Notes: generated by a model from the letters alone, not told the origin. Shown: positions 15,642-23,282, numbered from the stretch's first letter. The stretch is DNA of 28,764 nt from an uncultured Christensenella sp. (GCA_910586365.1 CAJUGP010000010.1:31760-60523), one strand, 5' to 3'. Made by a program: numbers and translations.

Positions 15642-17452
15642 CAAAGGTCCTCGAAATACGATTTAATGCGCCGCGCAAGCTCTTCTCCGATCCCTTCCAC
15701 GGCGGAAAGCTGCGCAACATCCGCCCGCATGATCTTATCGATCGTGCCGAATTGCTCCATGAGCGCCTTACGTTTGCGCTCGCCCACGCCCTCGACTTCG
15801 CGCAGGACGGAAGCAAGATTGCGCTTGTTGTGCAGACTGCGGAAATACGTGATCGCAAAGCGGTGCGCTTCGTCGCGCAGACGCTGCAGCAATTTGAGCG
15901 CGTAATCGCGGTGGTTTATTTTGATACTGTCCTCTTTGAAACAGGTGAACACCTCTTCCTCGCGCTTGGCAAGCGAAACAAGGTCGATATTCGTTACGCC
16001 GAGTTCGTCGAACACCGCTTTCACGGAAGAGAGCTGCCCCTTGCCGCCGTCAATCACGATGAGATCGGGGCGGGGAAACCGTTCTTCCTCTTGCGTACCG
16101 AGTTTGGAAAGACGGCGCGTAAGCACTTCTTTGAGCGACGCAAAGTCGTTCGCGCCCTCGACCGTTTTGATGCGGAAACGGCGGTACTGCACCTTATCGG
16201 GTTCGCCGTCGGTAAAGACTACCATCGAGCCGACTTTATCCACGCCCGAAATGTTGGAAATATCGTAACATTCCATGCGCTTGGGATAGCGGGATAGCGA
16301 CAAGAGCGTTTGCAGGCGTTCGCAGGCGTTCACCGTCATGTCGTTGCGGTGCGCGATCGCCGAGATCGCCTTATCGAGATATTCCTGCGCGTTCTTCTCC
16401 GCCATATCCAAAAGCTCGCGCTTCACCCCCGTTTTGGGACGGGTGATCACAAGCTGCCTGCCGTTTTTGCGGAAGGCGTAAACGCGCAGCAGTTCGTCGT
16501 CAAGCTCGGCGCCGCAGATGATTTCATGCGGAAAAGGACGCAACGCGTAGTACTGCGTAAGAAAACTCATAAAGCTCTCTTCCCGCTCGCCCGCGCCCTG
16601 CTCGAGCGGGAAATTGCGGCTGCCCTGCATCAGCCCCCCGCGCGTGACGAGCACCGAAACGCTTGTATACAAGCCGTTGGATGCGATCGCCCAGATATCG
16701 GCGTCCACATCGCGCGGCATCGCGGTGATACGGCGTTTTCCGAGCGCCGACAGCATGGCGATGCGGTTGCGGTATTCAAGCGCCAGTTCAAACTGTTCTT
16801 CCTGCGCGAACCGTTGCATTTTTTCCGTTAAAATACGCTCCGCTTCCTCGTAGTTTCCGCTCAGAAACGACAGCGCCCGTTCGACACGCCGCGCATATTC
16901 TTCGCGCGTGCATTCGTGCGCGCAGGGGGCAAGGCACCGCCCCAAATGATAATCGAGGCAGGCTTTTTTGGGTTTTCCCCCGATCGCCGCCGTACAGGTG
17001 CGGATCCCGTAAACGCGCGCCGCCACATCGACGATCTCCTTACAGCTCACGCCGCCCATGAACGGTCCGAAATATTTCCCGTCTTTGGCAATGCGGCGGG
17101 TGATCGAGATATGCGGAAATTCCTCGCGCGTATGCACTTTGATATACGGATAATTTTTATCGTCTTTTAAGAGAATATTATATTTCGGTTTGTATTTTTT
17201 GATATACGTGTTTTCGAGGGCGAGCGCGTCGACTTCGGTCGGCGTGACGACATAGGAAAAGTCGGCAATACAATCCACCATCGCCTGCACCTTTTCGGGT
17301 TTGGGCGAGGAATGGAAGTATTGCCGCACGCGGTTTTTGAGTACGCGCGCCTTCCCGACGTATATAACCGTTCCGCCCGCGTCCAACATAATATACACGC
17401 CGGGCGAATCGGGCAGCAGTTTGAGCTTTTCGCGGAGAACGTTTTGGCTCAT
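15641..17452 (-). CDS. uvrC: Excinuclease ABC subunit C
   Basis: UvrC makes the two incisions in nucleotide excision repair. The 603-residue protein has the GIY-YIG nuclease (GVY at 18-20, YVGKA at 31-35), four cysteines C153, C165, C173 and C177 with the same spacing as the iron-sulfur ligands of E. coli UvrC, a UVR domain near 200-235, the RNase H-like second nuclease (ECYDISNISG), and two C-terminal helix-hairpin-helix motifs (EGVGERKRKAL and VEGIGEELARRI). The ATG at 17452 has no Shine-Dalgarno site and lies about where transcription from the TTGAAA/TATAAT promoter should begin, so a leaderless mRNA is likely. The frame extends one GTG further upstream, into the -10 box. Confidence 0.97.
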   Translation of the reverse strand: MSQNVLREKLKLLPDSPGVYIMLDAGGTVIYVGKARVLKNRVRQYFHSSPKPEKVQAMVDCIADFSYVVTPTEVDALALENTYIKKYKPKYNILLKDDKNYPYIKVHTREEFPHISITRRIAKDGKYFGPFMGGVSCKEIVDVAARVYGIRTCTAAIGGKPKKACLDYHLGRCLAPCAHECTREEYARRVERALSFLSGNYEEAERILTEKMQRFAQEEQFELALEYRNRIAMLSALGKRRITAMPRDVDADIWAIASNGLYTSVSVLVTRGGLMQGSRNFPLEQGAGEREESFMSFLTQYYALRPFPHEIICGAELDDELLRVYAFRKNGRQLVITRPKTGVKRELLDMAEKNAQEYLDKAISAIAHRNDMTVNACERLQTLLSLSRYPKRMECYDISNISGVDKVGSMVVFTDGEPDKVQYRRFRIKTVEGANDFASLKEVLTRRLSKLGTQEEERFPRPDLIVIDGGKGQLSSVKAVFDELGVTNIDLVSLAKREEEVFTCFKEDSIKINHRDYALKLLQRLRDEAHRFAITYFRSLHNKRNLASVLREVEGVGERKRKALMEQFGTIDKIMRADVAQLSAVEGIGEELARRIKSYFEDL

Positions 17453-17458
17453 ACTACT

Positions 17459-17487
17459 ATTATACACGACCCGCGCGTTTTTTTCAA
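17459..17487 (-). promoter_or_regulatory. Sigma-A type promoter of the uvrC operon, positioned for a leaderless transcript
   Basis: On the minus strand TTGAAA (17487-17482) and a consensus TATAAT (17464-17459) are separated by 17 bases. The uvrC ATG begins 7 bases after the -10 box, the usual distance to the transcription start. The promoter lies in the 48-base gap after the ArsR-type gene. Confidence 0.85.
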
Positions 17488-17500
17488 GAGAATTGAGCCT

Positions 17501-17836
17501 TTAATATCCTAAAAACTCGACTCCTTTTAAGAGCACGTCGTTCACGATATCGTTGGAAAGCGAATAAAAAATGATTTTTCCGTGCCGCGTCATGCGCGCC
17601 ATGCCCGCGTCTTTTAAGTAACGCAACTGATGCGAAACAGTCGTTTGGTTGATGTCGAGCACGCGCGAAATATCGGTGACGCACATTTCGGAAATGGCGA
17701 GCGCGGATAAGATCCGCAAGCGGGTGTTATCCGAAAAAATCGAAAAGAATCTTACGAGCGAAGTCAGCAATTCCCCTTCGGGCACGTAGCCCTCGATCAT
17801 CCCCTGCGTGCGGCGGTCAAGCAAAAGCGTCTGCAT
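17501..17836 (-). CDS. ArsR family winged-helix transcriptional regulator
   Basis: This 111-residue ArsR/SmtB-type repressor has the core RLRILSALAISEMCVTDISR (39-58), the recognition helix QTTVSHQLRYLKDAGM (64-79) and the wing RHGKIIFYSL (84-93). The metal-binding box of CadC/ArsR types (ELCVCDL) is only half kept: EMCVTDI has one cysteine (C52), and no His/Asp pair resembling the SmtB C-terminal site is visible. The ligand may therefore not be a metal, or may be bound differently. AAGGAG lies upstream of the ATG, and a palindromic AACATATGTT is 28 bases before the start. No transporter or resistance gene is adjacent. uvrC follows 48 bases downstream with its own promoter. Confidence 0.9.
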   Translation of the reverse strand: MQTLLLDRRTQGMIEGYVPEGELLTSLVRFFSIFSDNTRLRILSALAISEMCVTDISRVLDINQTTVSHQLRYLKDAGMARMTRHGKIIFYSLSNDIVNDVLLKGVEFLGY

Positions 17837-17862
17837 AAAATCTTTCTCCTTTTATGACAGAA

Positions 17863-17874
17863 TAACATATGTTC
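17863..17874. promoter_or_regulatory. Candidate ArsR operator (autoregulation site)
   Basis: TAACATATGTTC contains the perfect palindrome AACATATGTT (17864-17873). It resembles operators of ArsR-family repressors, which typically contain GAACA...TGTTC half-sites around an AT-rich centre. It lies just upstream of the ArsR-type gene's ribosome-binding site. The assignment is inferred from motif and position only. Confidence 0.55.
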
Positions 17875-17939
17875 ACCCGCCCATGCGCGCTTTCTGCGTC
17901 GAAATTACGGAATTTCGGTCGAATAGCCGCCGCGATCGG

Positions 17940-19328
17940 TTAGAACGCGCCTTCGTTCGCCGCGCAGCGCGGAATCGTATCAAAGCCGTGCCGCAGCTCC
18001 CCGTCGGAGGGAACGTAATCGGACATCGTTTTGTCGTTATATTGCTTATACGCCGCCAAATCGAAATACCCCGTGCCCGTCAAGCCGAACAGAATCGTCT
18101 TTTTGCTACCCTCTTTTTTGCACTTCAACGCCTCGTCGATCGCCGCGCGGATCGCGTGCGCGCTTTCGGGCGCGGGCAGGATGCCCTCGCACTTGGCAAA
18201 CAGCACGGCGGCGTCAAACACGTCGCTTTGCTTAACCGATACGGCGCGCAGATAGCCGTCGTGATACAGACGCGATACGACGGGGCTCATGCCGTGATAG
18301 CGCAATCCGCCCGCGTGACCGGGCGAAGGCATGAAGCCGCAACCGAGCGTATACATTTTCGCAAGCGGCGTGGTTTTCGCCGAATCGCAAAAATCATAGG
18401 CGAATTTGCCGCGCGTGAGCGAAGGACAGCTCGCAGGCTCTACGGCGACAAACTCGATTTGATTTTTCCCTTGCAGGCGTTCGCCCATAAAGGGCGAAAT
18501 CAAACCGCCGAGGTTGGAGCCGCCGCCCGCGCAGCCGATGATGAGATCGGGCGTTACGCCGTATTTTTCGAGCGCGATTTTGCTTTCCAATCCGATGATC
18601 GACTGATGCAGTAAAACGTGATCCAACACCGAACCCAAAACGTAGCGGCAGGAAGGCGTGTTGCGCGCTTTTTCCACCGCCTCGGCAATGGCGCACCCGA
18701 GCGAGCCGCCCGTTCCCGGATATTCGCGTAAGATTTTTCTTCCCGCCTCGGTGGTTTCCGAAGGCGAGGGAATGACGTTCGCGCCGTACGTGCGGATGAC
18801 TTCTTTGCGATAAGGCTTCTGTTCGGACGAAACCTTGACCATGAATACGTCGAGCTGCAATCCGTAAAACGCCGCCGCCATCGAAAGCGCCGTTCCCCAC
18901 TGCCCCGCGCCCGTTTCGGTCGTGATCGAACGCAAGCCCTGTTTTTTGGCGTAATAAGCCTGCGCCGCCGCGGAATTGAGCTTGTGCGACCCCGAAGTGT
19001 TGTTTCCTTCAAACTTGTAATAGATTTCCGCGGGCGTATCGAGAACGCGTTCGAGAAAGTAAGCGCGGACCAACGGCGAAGGGCGGAACGTCTTATAAAA
19101 ATTGCGGATATCCTCGGGGATTTCGATTTGCTCGTCGGTATCGTTCAACTCCTGTTCGACGCATTCTTCGCAGAACACCGCGCACAAATCCTCTTTCGTG
19201 CACGGTTTGCCCGTTGCGGGATTCAAAAACGGATCGTGCGCGCCCTTCATATGCGCCTTTACGTTATACCATGCGCGCGGCATCTCTTCCTCGGTGAGAT
19301 AGGTTTTGTAGGGAATTTTCGTAGCCAT
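17940..19328 (-). CDS. TrpB2-type tryptophan synthase beta chain (PLP-dependent)
   Basis: This 462-residue fold-type II PLP enzyme is of the TrpB-like (TrpB2, TIGR01415-type) group. It condenses indole with serine, or a serine-like substrate, to give tryptophan. The PLP lysine is K116 in NTSGSHKLNSA; ETGAGQWGTALS (substrate/COMM-like loop), the phosphate-binding GCAGGGSNLGG and HAGGLRYHGMSP follow. The length exceeds that of TrpB1 (about 400), and the N-terminal MPRAWYNV region is typical of TrpB2. No trpA or other trp gene is adjacent, so it may salvage indole alone. AGGAGG lies 6 bases before the ATG. Its mRNA leader is a Trp T-box, which independently supports a role tied to tryptophan supply. 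Confidence 0.93.
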   Translation of the reverse strand: MATKIPYKTYLTEEEMPRAWYNVKAHMKGAHDPFLNPATGKPCTKEDLCAVFCEECVEQELNDTDEQIEIPEDIRNFYKTFRPSPLVRAYFLERVLDTPAEIYYKFEGNNTSGSHKLNSAAAQAYYAKKQGLRSITTETGAGQWGTALSMAAAFYGLQLDVFMVKVSSEQKPYRKEVIRTYGANVIPSPSETTEAGRKILREYPGTGGSLGCAIAEAVEKARNTPSCRYVLGSVLDHVLLHQSIIGLESKIALEKYGVTPDLIIGCAGGGSNLGGLISPFMGERLQGKNQIEFVAVEPASCPSLTRGKFAYDFCDSAKTTPLAKMYTLGCGFMPSPGHAGGLRYHGMSPVVSRLYHDGYLRAVSVKQSDVFDAAVLFAKCEGILPAPESAHAIRAAIDEALKCKKEGSKKTILFGLTGTGYFDLAAYKQYNDKTMSDYVPSDGELRHGFDTIPRCAANEGAF

Positions 19329-19355
19329 ACCGCTACCTCCTTTTTTGTCTTGCGG

Positions 19356-19606
19356 AAAACAAAAACACGGCTAAACTCGCTTGGGACGAATTTATCCGTG
19401 TTGCCACCCAATTTCACAATTATAAAAATTGCCTCTGCGGGCACGATCATGCCCTCTTCCTGTAACGGGGAAGCTTCGTCGGACGCTACTTCCTTTCGCG
19501 CCCGCCCTCGGTAATCCATTCGCTTTGCTCGGACCGTTCCCCTTTCACCCTTTCGGAACTCGCTGAAAATCCGCTTGCAGAAAGCTACTACTTTACCTCG
19601 TCGGTT
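19356..19606 (-). promoter_or_regulatory. T-box riboswitch, tRNA-Trp specific, upstream of the TrpB2-type gene
   Basis: On the minus strand the leader shows the T-box core TGGGTGGCAACACGG (19410-19396). A terminator hairpin shares that core (arms AACACGG...CGTGTT, 19402-19364) and is followed by a T-run to 19356. Stem I closes with GGTAA (19597-19593) and TTACC (19514-19510). Next to the 3' arm lies GAATGGA, so the specifier is TGG (19518-19516), the Trp codon. An AGTA motif lies on the 5' side, and a GGGCA...TGCCC stem precedes the T-box. The bulge TGGC pairs with GCCA, fitting the G73 discriminator of bacterial tRNA-Trp. Uncharged tRNA-Trp should favour antitermination and expression. This fills most of the 405-base gap between the TrpB2-type gene and tRNA-Val. 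Confidence 0.92.
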
Positions 19607-19612
19607 TTCTTT

Positions 19613-19642
19613 ATCATACTATACGACGCGGCGATTTGTCAA
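19613..19642 (-). promoter_or_regulatory. Promoter of the T-box/TrpB2 transcript
   Basis: On the minus strand TTGACA (19642-19637) and TATGAT (19618-19613) are spaced by 18 bases, placing transcription start near 19606, just before T-box stem I. It is divergent from the tRNA-Val promoter, with 48 bases between the two -35 boxes. Confidence 0.82.
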
Positions 19643-19690
19643 CGATCTGAAAGGAAAAATAGAAAAATTTTTTTATAGGGCGAAAAACGA

Positions 19691-19719
19691 TTGACAAACG
19701 CCCGCAAAAAAGTTACAAT
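19691..19719 (+). promoter_or_regulatory. Promoter of tRNA-Val
   Basis: TTGACA (19691-19696) and TACAAT (19714-19719) are 17 bases apart, predicting a start about 8 bases before the mature tRNA 5' end at 19734. Confidence 0.85.
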
Positions 19720-19733
19720 AGCAATAGTCTTTC

Positions 19734-19810
19734 GGGGGCATAGCTCAGTTGGTTAGAGCGCACGCTTCACATGCGTGAGGTCACAGGTTCGAGCCCTGTT
19801 GCCCCTACCA
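19734..19810 (+). tRNA. tRNA-Val (anticodon CAC)
   Basis: A complete cloverleaf: acceptor GGGGGCA pairs with TGCCCCT (19800-19806; the first pair is G-U), followed by A73 and an encoded CCA. The anticodon arm is CACGC-TTCACAT-GCGTG with anticodon CAC, reading GUG. The T arm is ACAGG-TTCGAGC-CCTGT. The D arm is GCTC-AGTTGGTTAGA-GCGC. It reads as a single-gene transcript with its own promoter and terminator. Confidence 0.97.
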
Positions 19811-20020
19811 AAAAAGCGCAAGCCGTAAATACGGCTTGCGCTTTTTTGGTAGAGAGAACCGACGGTCGAACGGTGCATTCCCACAGGTTCGCGCGACGAG
19901 CGTAAAACGATACGTTCGGTTTTCGCTTGGATTTTAGCGAGGACGCCACGCGCGTTTCGCGCAAGTAGCCCTGTTGCCGCTTGGGTTTTTTGGTAGAGAG
20001 AACCGACGGTTGAACGGTGC
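19782..20020 (+). repeat. Tandem, decayed duplication of the tRNA-Val 3' half and flank
   Basis: Two blocks repeat. A 35-base segment at 19842-19876 recurs at 19986-20020 with one mismatch. The tRNA stretch 19782-19803 recurs in two pieces: CACAGGTTCG (19882-19891) and AGCCCTGTTGCC (19967-19978), which are directly adjacent in the tRNA. In the second copy they are separated by 75 unrelated bases (19892-19966), and the terminator hairpin is mostly missing. The second copy is therefore a non-functional tRNA fragment. The 225 bases between the tRNA and comF hold this repeat and no gene. Confidence 0.85.
19810..19847 (+). terminator. Terminator of tRNA-Val
   Basis: An 18-bp perfect stem runs AAAAAAGCGCAAGCCGTA (19810-19827) against TACGGCTTGCGCTTTTTT (19830-19847), with a two-base gap at the tip and a T-run. 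It overlaps the last base of the encoded CCA. Confidence 0.9.
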
Positions 20021-20035
20021 TTTATCGATTACCTT

Positions 20036-20773
20036 TTATTTTTTGCCGAACGGCAGCGGACGGGGCACGCTTGTAACCGTGAGCACGTACACGCAGGCGG
20101 CGCCCGCTTTTTTGAGAACGGCGGAAATTTCCCCGATCGTCGCGCCCGTCGTCATAACGTCGTCGAGCAGCAAGACCTTTTTTCCCGCGATTTTTTCTTT
20201 CTCGATCACCGAAAAGCAACCCGTTAAGTTTTCTTCGCGTTCGCGTCTGCCTAAACTTTTCTGCTGTTCGGTATCCCTCTTTTTGATCAGCGCTTCGCAT
20301 GCCGGTATTCCCGAAAGGCGGGAAAGCTGCTTGCAGATCAACTGCGATTGGTTGTATCCGCGTTTTTTCTCGGCTTTTTTGGTCATCGGAACATACAGCA
20401 AAAGATCGGCATCGGGAAATTCCGATTGCAGAACGGGAAGCGCGAGCGATGCGAACGTTCTGCAAAAATACCGCGCGCCGCGCTTGTATCGCAGCACCGC
20501 TTCCGCGGCTTTGCCCTCGTGCACGAACACCGACCGCGCTTTTTCCGCCCCGAGCGGCTTTTCCTTGCAGTCGAGGCAAGCGCCCGCTTCGCCCACCTTC
20601 CTGCCGCAGAACGGACAAATTGCGCCGTTGTTGAAGGGCAGCGTTTTCAAGCACGCCGAACACACCCGTTCGCCTGCAAAAACCTCTTTGCCGCAAAGAT
20701 CGCACGTAAAATTATGCGTATCGTCGTAAGCGTCGACCAGTTCTTTTATTTTTCGGAAAAAATTAAACTTCAT
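20036..20773 (-). CDS. comF: ComF family protein (phosphoribosyltransferase-like)
   Basis: This 245-residue ComF/GntX-type protein has an N-terminal zinc-ribbon region with paired cysteines (C24/C27, C38/C41, C53/C56, C66/C69) and a C-terminal PRTase fold with KKVLLLDDVMTTGATIG, the PRPP-binding motif. LYVPMTKKAEKKRGYNQSQ is the family's conserved central block. In Bacillus and Haemophilus, ComF is needed for DNA uptake during transformation, but the family is widespread in non-competent bacteria. The start is uncertain: the ATG at 20773 gives the family N-terminus but lacks a good Shine-Dalgarno site, and an upstream TTG at 20800 lies inside the terminator of the preceding gene. Confidence 0.9.
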   Translation of the reverse strand: MKFNFFRKIKELVDAYDDTHNFTCDLCGKEVFAGERVCSACLKTLPFNNGAICPFCGRKVGEAGACLDCKEKPLGAEKARSVFVHEGKAAEAVLRYKRGARYFCRTFASLALPVLQSEFPDADLLLYVPMTKKAEKKRGYNQSQLICKQLSRLSGIPACEALIKKRDTEQQKSLGRREREENLTGCFSVIEKEKIAGKKVLLLDDVMTTGATIGEISAVLKKAGAACVYVLTVTSVPRPLPFGKK

Positions 20774-20787
20774 TCGTTTCGTATGAA

Positions 20788-20812
20788 AAATGCGCCGCAA
20801 CGCGGCGCATTT
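20788..20812 (-). terminator. Terminator of the 817-residue surface-protein gene
   Basis: An 11-bp stem, AAATGCGCCGC (20788-20798) with GCGGCGCATTT (20802-20812) and a 3-base loop, ends in a T-run on the minus strand, 7 bases after the stop codon of the surface-protein gene. Confidence 0.85.
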
Positions 20813-20819
20813 ACTATTT

Positions 20820-23273
20820 TTACTTCTTCGCGGGCTTTTCTTTCTTTTTGCCCTTGAGCTTGTTGAGATCGACGTCCTCGGGCGTCTTTTCGGAAGGCTT
20901 CACGACAAGCAATACCACGATCGCCACGGCGAGCGCGCCCGAAATGCTGAACAGAATGACGGAAAGCTTGTTATTTGCCAGCCAATTCGATCTGCCTGGC
21001 GTAACGTCGATGGGGTTGCGAATTTCGATCACCTGATAGCCGTCGACCGATTTTCCCGCCATGTGCGCGTCGGAAACGGTTACTTTTACAACGTAGAAGC
21101 CCGAATGCTGCGGCACGAACGAGAGCGAAGAATCCTTGGGATTCCAATTATAATCGTTGTCGGTCGCGTCCCATTCCTCGTCGTCTTTGTTGTATTCGCT
21201 ATTGAAAGGCTGGATTTCGGTCAGGCAGTTTTTATAAACCTCGTAATCCTTTTCTTCCATGTACTTCTTCACGTCCTGCACGAACTGCGAATAGGAGGGC
21301 ACGGATTTATCCGTTCCTTCGAGTTTGCTTTCGTCGAAGTAGTACAGCGCATAATCGGTTTCGTATCCCGAAAGCGCGACGATTTCAAAACTCTTGATAT
21401 TGTAAGAGGATTCGCGGTAGCCGAGCGTCTGCTCGCCGCTGTCTTCGATGCTCGCGCCCTTATAATCGACTTTGAACGTGAACGTGGGAATGATATCGAA
21501 ATCCCAAACGTTGCTGCTTGTTACGTCTACGAGCTTCCCTTCGTCGTCATAAAGCTTGATCGCATTGCCCGCCGCATCGGTCGCGTACACGCGGAAACAA
21601 TATTCCCCTTCGATATTCACGGGAAGTTTGAGCGCGTTGTAGCTGAGCGAAGTTTGCGAGAGCGGCGAAGAATCGGCGTTCTGCTGTTTCGTGAAATACG
21701 ATACGTTGAATTTGAGGTTGCGGTAATCCGCCGACTTGCTGCCGATCAGATCGCGCAGCGAAGGGAGATAGATGTAAGCGCCTTCGCCCGCGCTCGTCTT
21801 TGCCGCCGCCGCGGTCACAAGCTCCTGATAGGCGTTTACCATTTCTTCGTAATCGGTCGTTTCGGTGTTGACGCCCTTTCCGCTTGCCGTATCGGTCGTG
21901 ATGATCTTATACGCGGGATCCTGTCTGTCCTTTTCCGCCTTGATATAATCCCAACCGTTTTCCGTAAACAGCGCGCTCGAATCGGCGTACCAACTGAGAT
22001 AAACGTAATCCTTTTCGCCTTCCGCTTTGGTTCTGCCGTCTTCCAACTCGAAACGGATCGAAAAATACGCAATGTTCTCGGTATCGTCAAGGGGAAGGAA
22101 GGACTTCGAGGTCGTCAGCGATTCGTAATCGTCGGTCGAGGTTTCGTCGGGTTTAACGAGCTTCCCGTCCTCGCCCTTTCTTGCATTGTAATAACGGCGG
22201 GTCACGGTAACGCTGTCGTCAAGCACGTCGATCGCGTGGTGCGTAAGCGCGTATTTCTGCCCGAGCACGAACGAATAAAGCGTTTCGCTGAGCACGAGCG
22301 CAGGCGCGTGGTTATCGGCGACCGAACCGCCCGTCACGGAAACCGTGCCGCCCGTGAGCTGCGCGTCGTCGGCAACGGTATAGCCCGTCACTTCGAGCGT
22401 CTGCCCGTTCAGCTCCTTGATCAAAATTTTCTGTTCGGTTTCTTTTTCTTCTTCGCCCTCCGCAGCTTCCTCTTCCTCGTCGAACTTGGTCATGAAGATG
22501 ATCGGCGTGTTGGGCTTGCTCGCCGCCGAAGAGCGGTATTCCGCATAGTTATCGCCGATATTGTTGAAAACGAATTGTTTTCTATCGCTTTCGGTATCGT
22601 CGAAATAGTTCAGCGTATGCACGCCGTCGGTATAGACGAGAGAAAGAATAAATTCGCCCGCCGTTTTCCCTTCGACAAACGAAAGGGTGAAATCGCCCGT
22701 CCAATCGGTAATATCCGAGGATTTGTGTCTTAAATTCGACATTTCGCCCACGGAAGGAGAAACTCTTGCGCCGATGCCGTCTTCCGTCATCTCGAACGCG
22801 ATCTTGTTCGAGGATTTGCCGTCTTTCGTGACGTTCTCCTCGTCGCATTCAAACGTAAGCGAAAACTCTTTGAAATTGATCTGCGGGAACGAAAAGGTCA
22901 TCGAAAAATAAACAGGTTTACCGGGATTGGCAAGCCCCTCTTCTTCCGTCGCCTCCGCTTTTTCAAACCACTTGTAAGCAAGCGAACGGCGGTAATACAC
23001 TCTGCTTTCGTTCTGCTTCATGGAAAATCCCACGTAAGCCTTGTCCGCCTCGTCCGTTCCCGTTTTGAACGCGGTGACGGTGCTGCCCGCGCCCGCCGAG
23101 AAAATCTTAGCGGGTTCGTACGTCGTCGCAGCCGACGCGTGCATTCTCTGCGGGAAAATCGATCCCACGGCAAAACCCATTGCGAATACGAACGCAATGA
23201 TAAGCGTGATTATGATACTGAAACGGATTTTGATTTTGTTCATGAAAGACCCCATAAAGGCACGATTGCCCAT
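20820..23273 (-). CDS. Large secreted protein with C-terminal membrane anchor, function unknown
   Basis: I do not recognise this 817-residue protein. It has a signal peptide (hydrophobic about 19-39, likely cut after HASA near 45-49). A long extracellular part includes a beta-rich, lectin-like-looking stretch (about 120-240), an acidic run rich in Glu (265-280), and Ig-like-looking segments near the C-terminus (for example SGFYVVKVTVSDAHM). One membrane helix (about 770-791) and a lysine-rich cytoplasmic tail (792-817) end it. It lacks LPxTG and S-layer motifs. The start is uncertain: Met1, Met7 and Met11 are close together, and Met11 (ATG 23243) gives a conventional signal peptide. It has its own promoter and terminator, so it is monocistronic. 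A surface, adhesion or glycan-binding role is conjecture. Confidence 0.8.
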   Translation of the reverse strand: MGNRAFMGSFMNKIKIRFSIIITLIIAFVFAMGFAVGSIFPQRMHASAATTYEPAKIFSAGAGSTVTAFKTGTDEADKAYVGFSMKQNESRVYYRRSLAYKWFEKAEATEEEGLANPGKPVYFSMTFSFPQINFKEFSLTFECDEENVTKDGKSSNKIAFEMTEDGIGARVSPSVGEMSNLRHKSSDITDWTGDFTLSFVEGKTAGEFILSLVYTDGVHTLNYFDDTESDRKQFVFNNIGDNYAEYRSSAASKPNTPIIFMTKFDEEEEAAEGEEEKETEQKILIKELNGQTLEVTGYTVADDAQLTGGTVSVTGGSVADNHAPALVLSETLYSFVLGQKYALTHHAIDVLDDSVTVTRRYYNARKGEDGKLVKPDETSTDDYESLTTSKSFLPLDDTENIAYFSIRFELEDGRTKAEGEKDYVYLSWYADSSALFTENGWDYIKAEKDRQDPAYKIITTDTASGKGVNTETTDYEEMVNAYQELVTAAAAKTSAGEGAYIYLPSLRDLIGSKSADYRNLKFNVSYFTKQQNADSSPLSQTSLSYNALKLPVNIEGEYCFRVYATDAAGNAIKLYDDEGKLVDVTSSNVWDFDIIPTFTFKVDYKGASIEDSGEQTLGYRESSYNIKSFEIVALSGYETDYALYYFDESKLEGTDKSVPSYSQFVQDVKKYMEEKDYEVYKNCLTEIQPFNSEYNKDDEEWDATDNDYNWNPKDSSLSFVPQHSGFYVVKVTVSDAHMAGKSVDGYQVIEIRNPIDVTPGRSNWLANNKLSVILFSISGALAVAIVVLLVVKPSEKTPEDVDLNKLKGKKKEKPAKK

Positions 23274-23282
23274 AACGTTTTT

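Noticed and set aside
17900..17917. Hairpin CGAAATT-ACGG-AATTTCG after the TrpB2-type gene as a terminator
   Set aside because: The stem is only 7 bp and AT-rich, with no T-run on either strand; it is too weak to call.
19767..19964. Minus-strand small protein containing GATGLEPVTSRM
   Set aside because: This is the antisense translation of the tRNA-Val 3' end. Peptides of this GATGLEPVTS type are a known annotation artefact of tRNA genes.
20790..22733. Plus-strand open frame of 647 codons
   Set aside because: It is antisense to the surface-protein gene, which has signal peptide, anchor, promoter and terminator; it has no ribosome-binding site or motifs.
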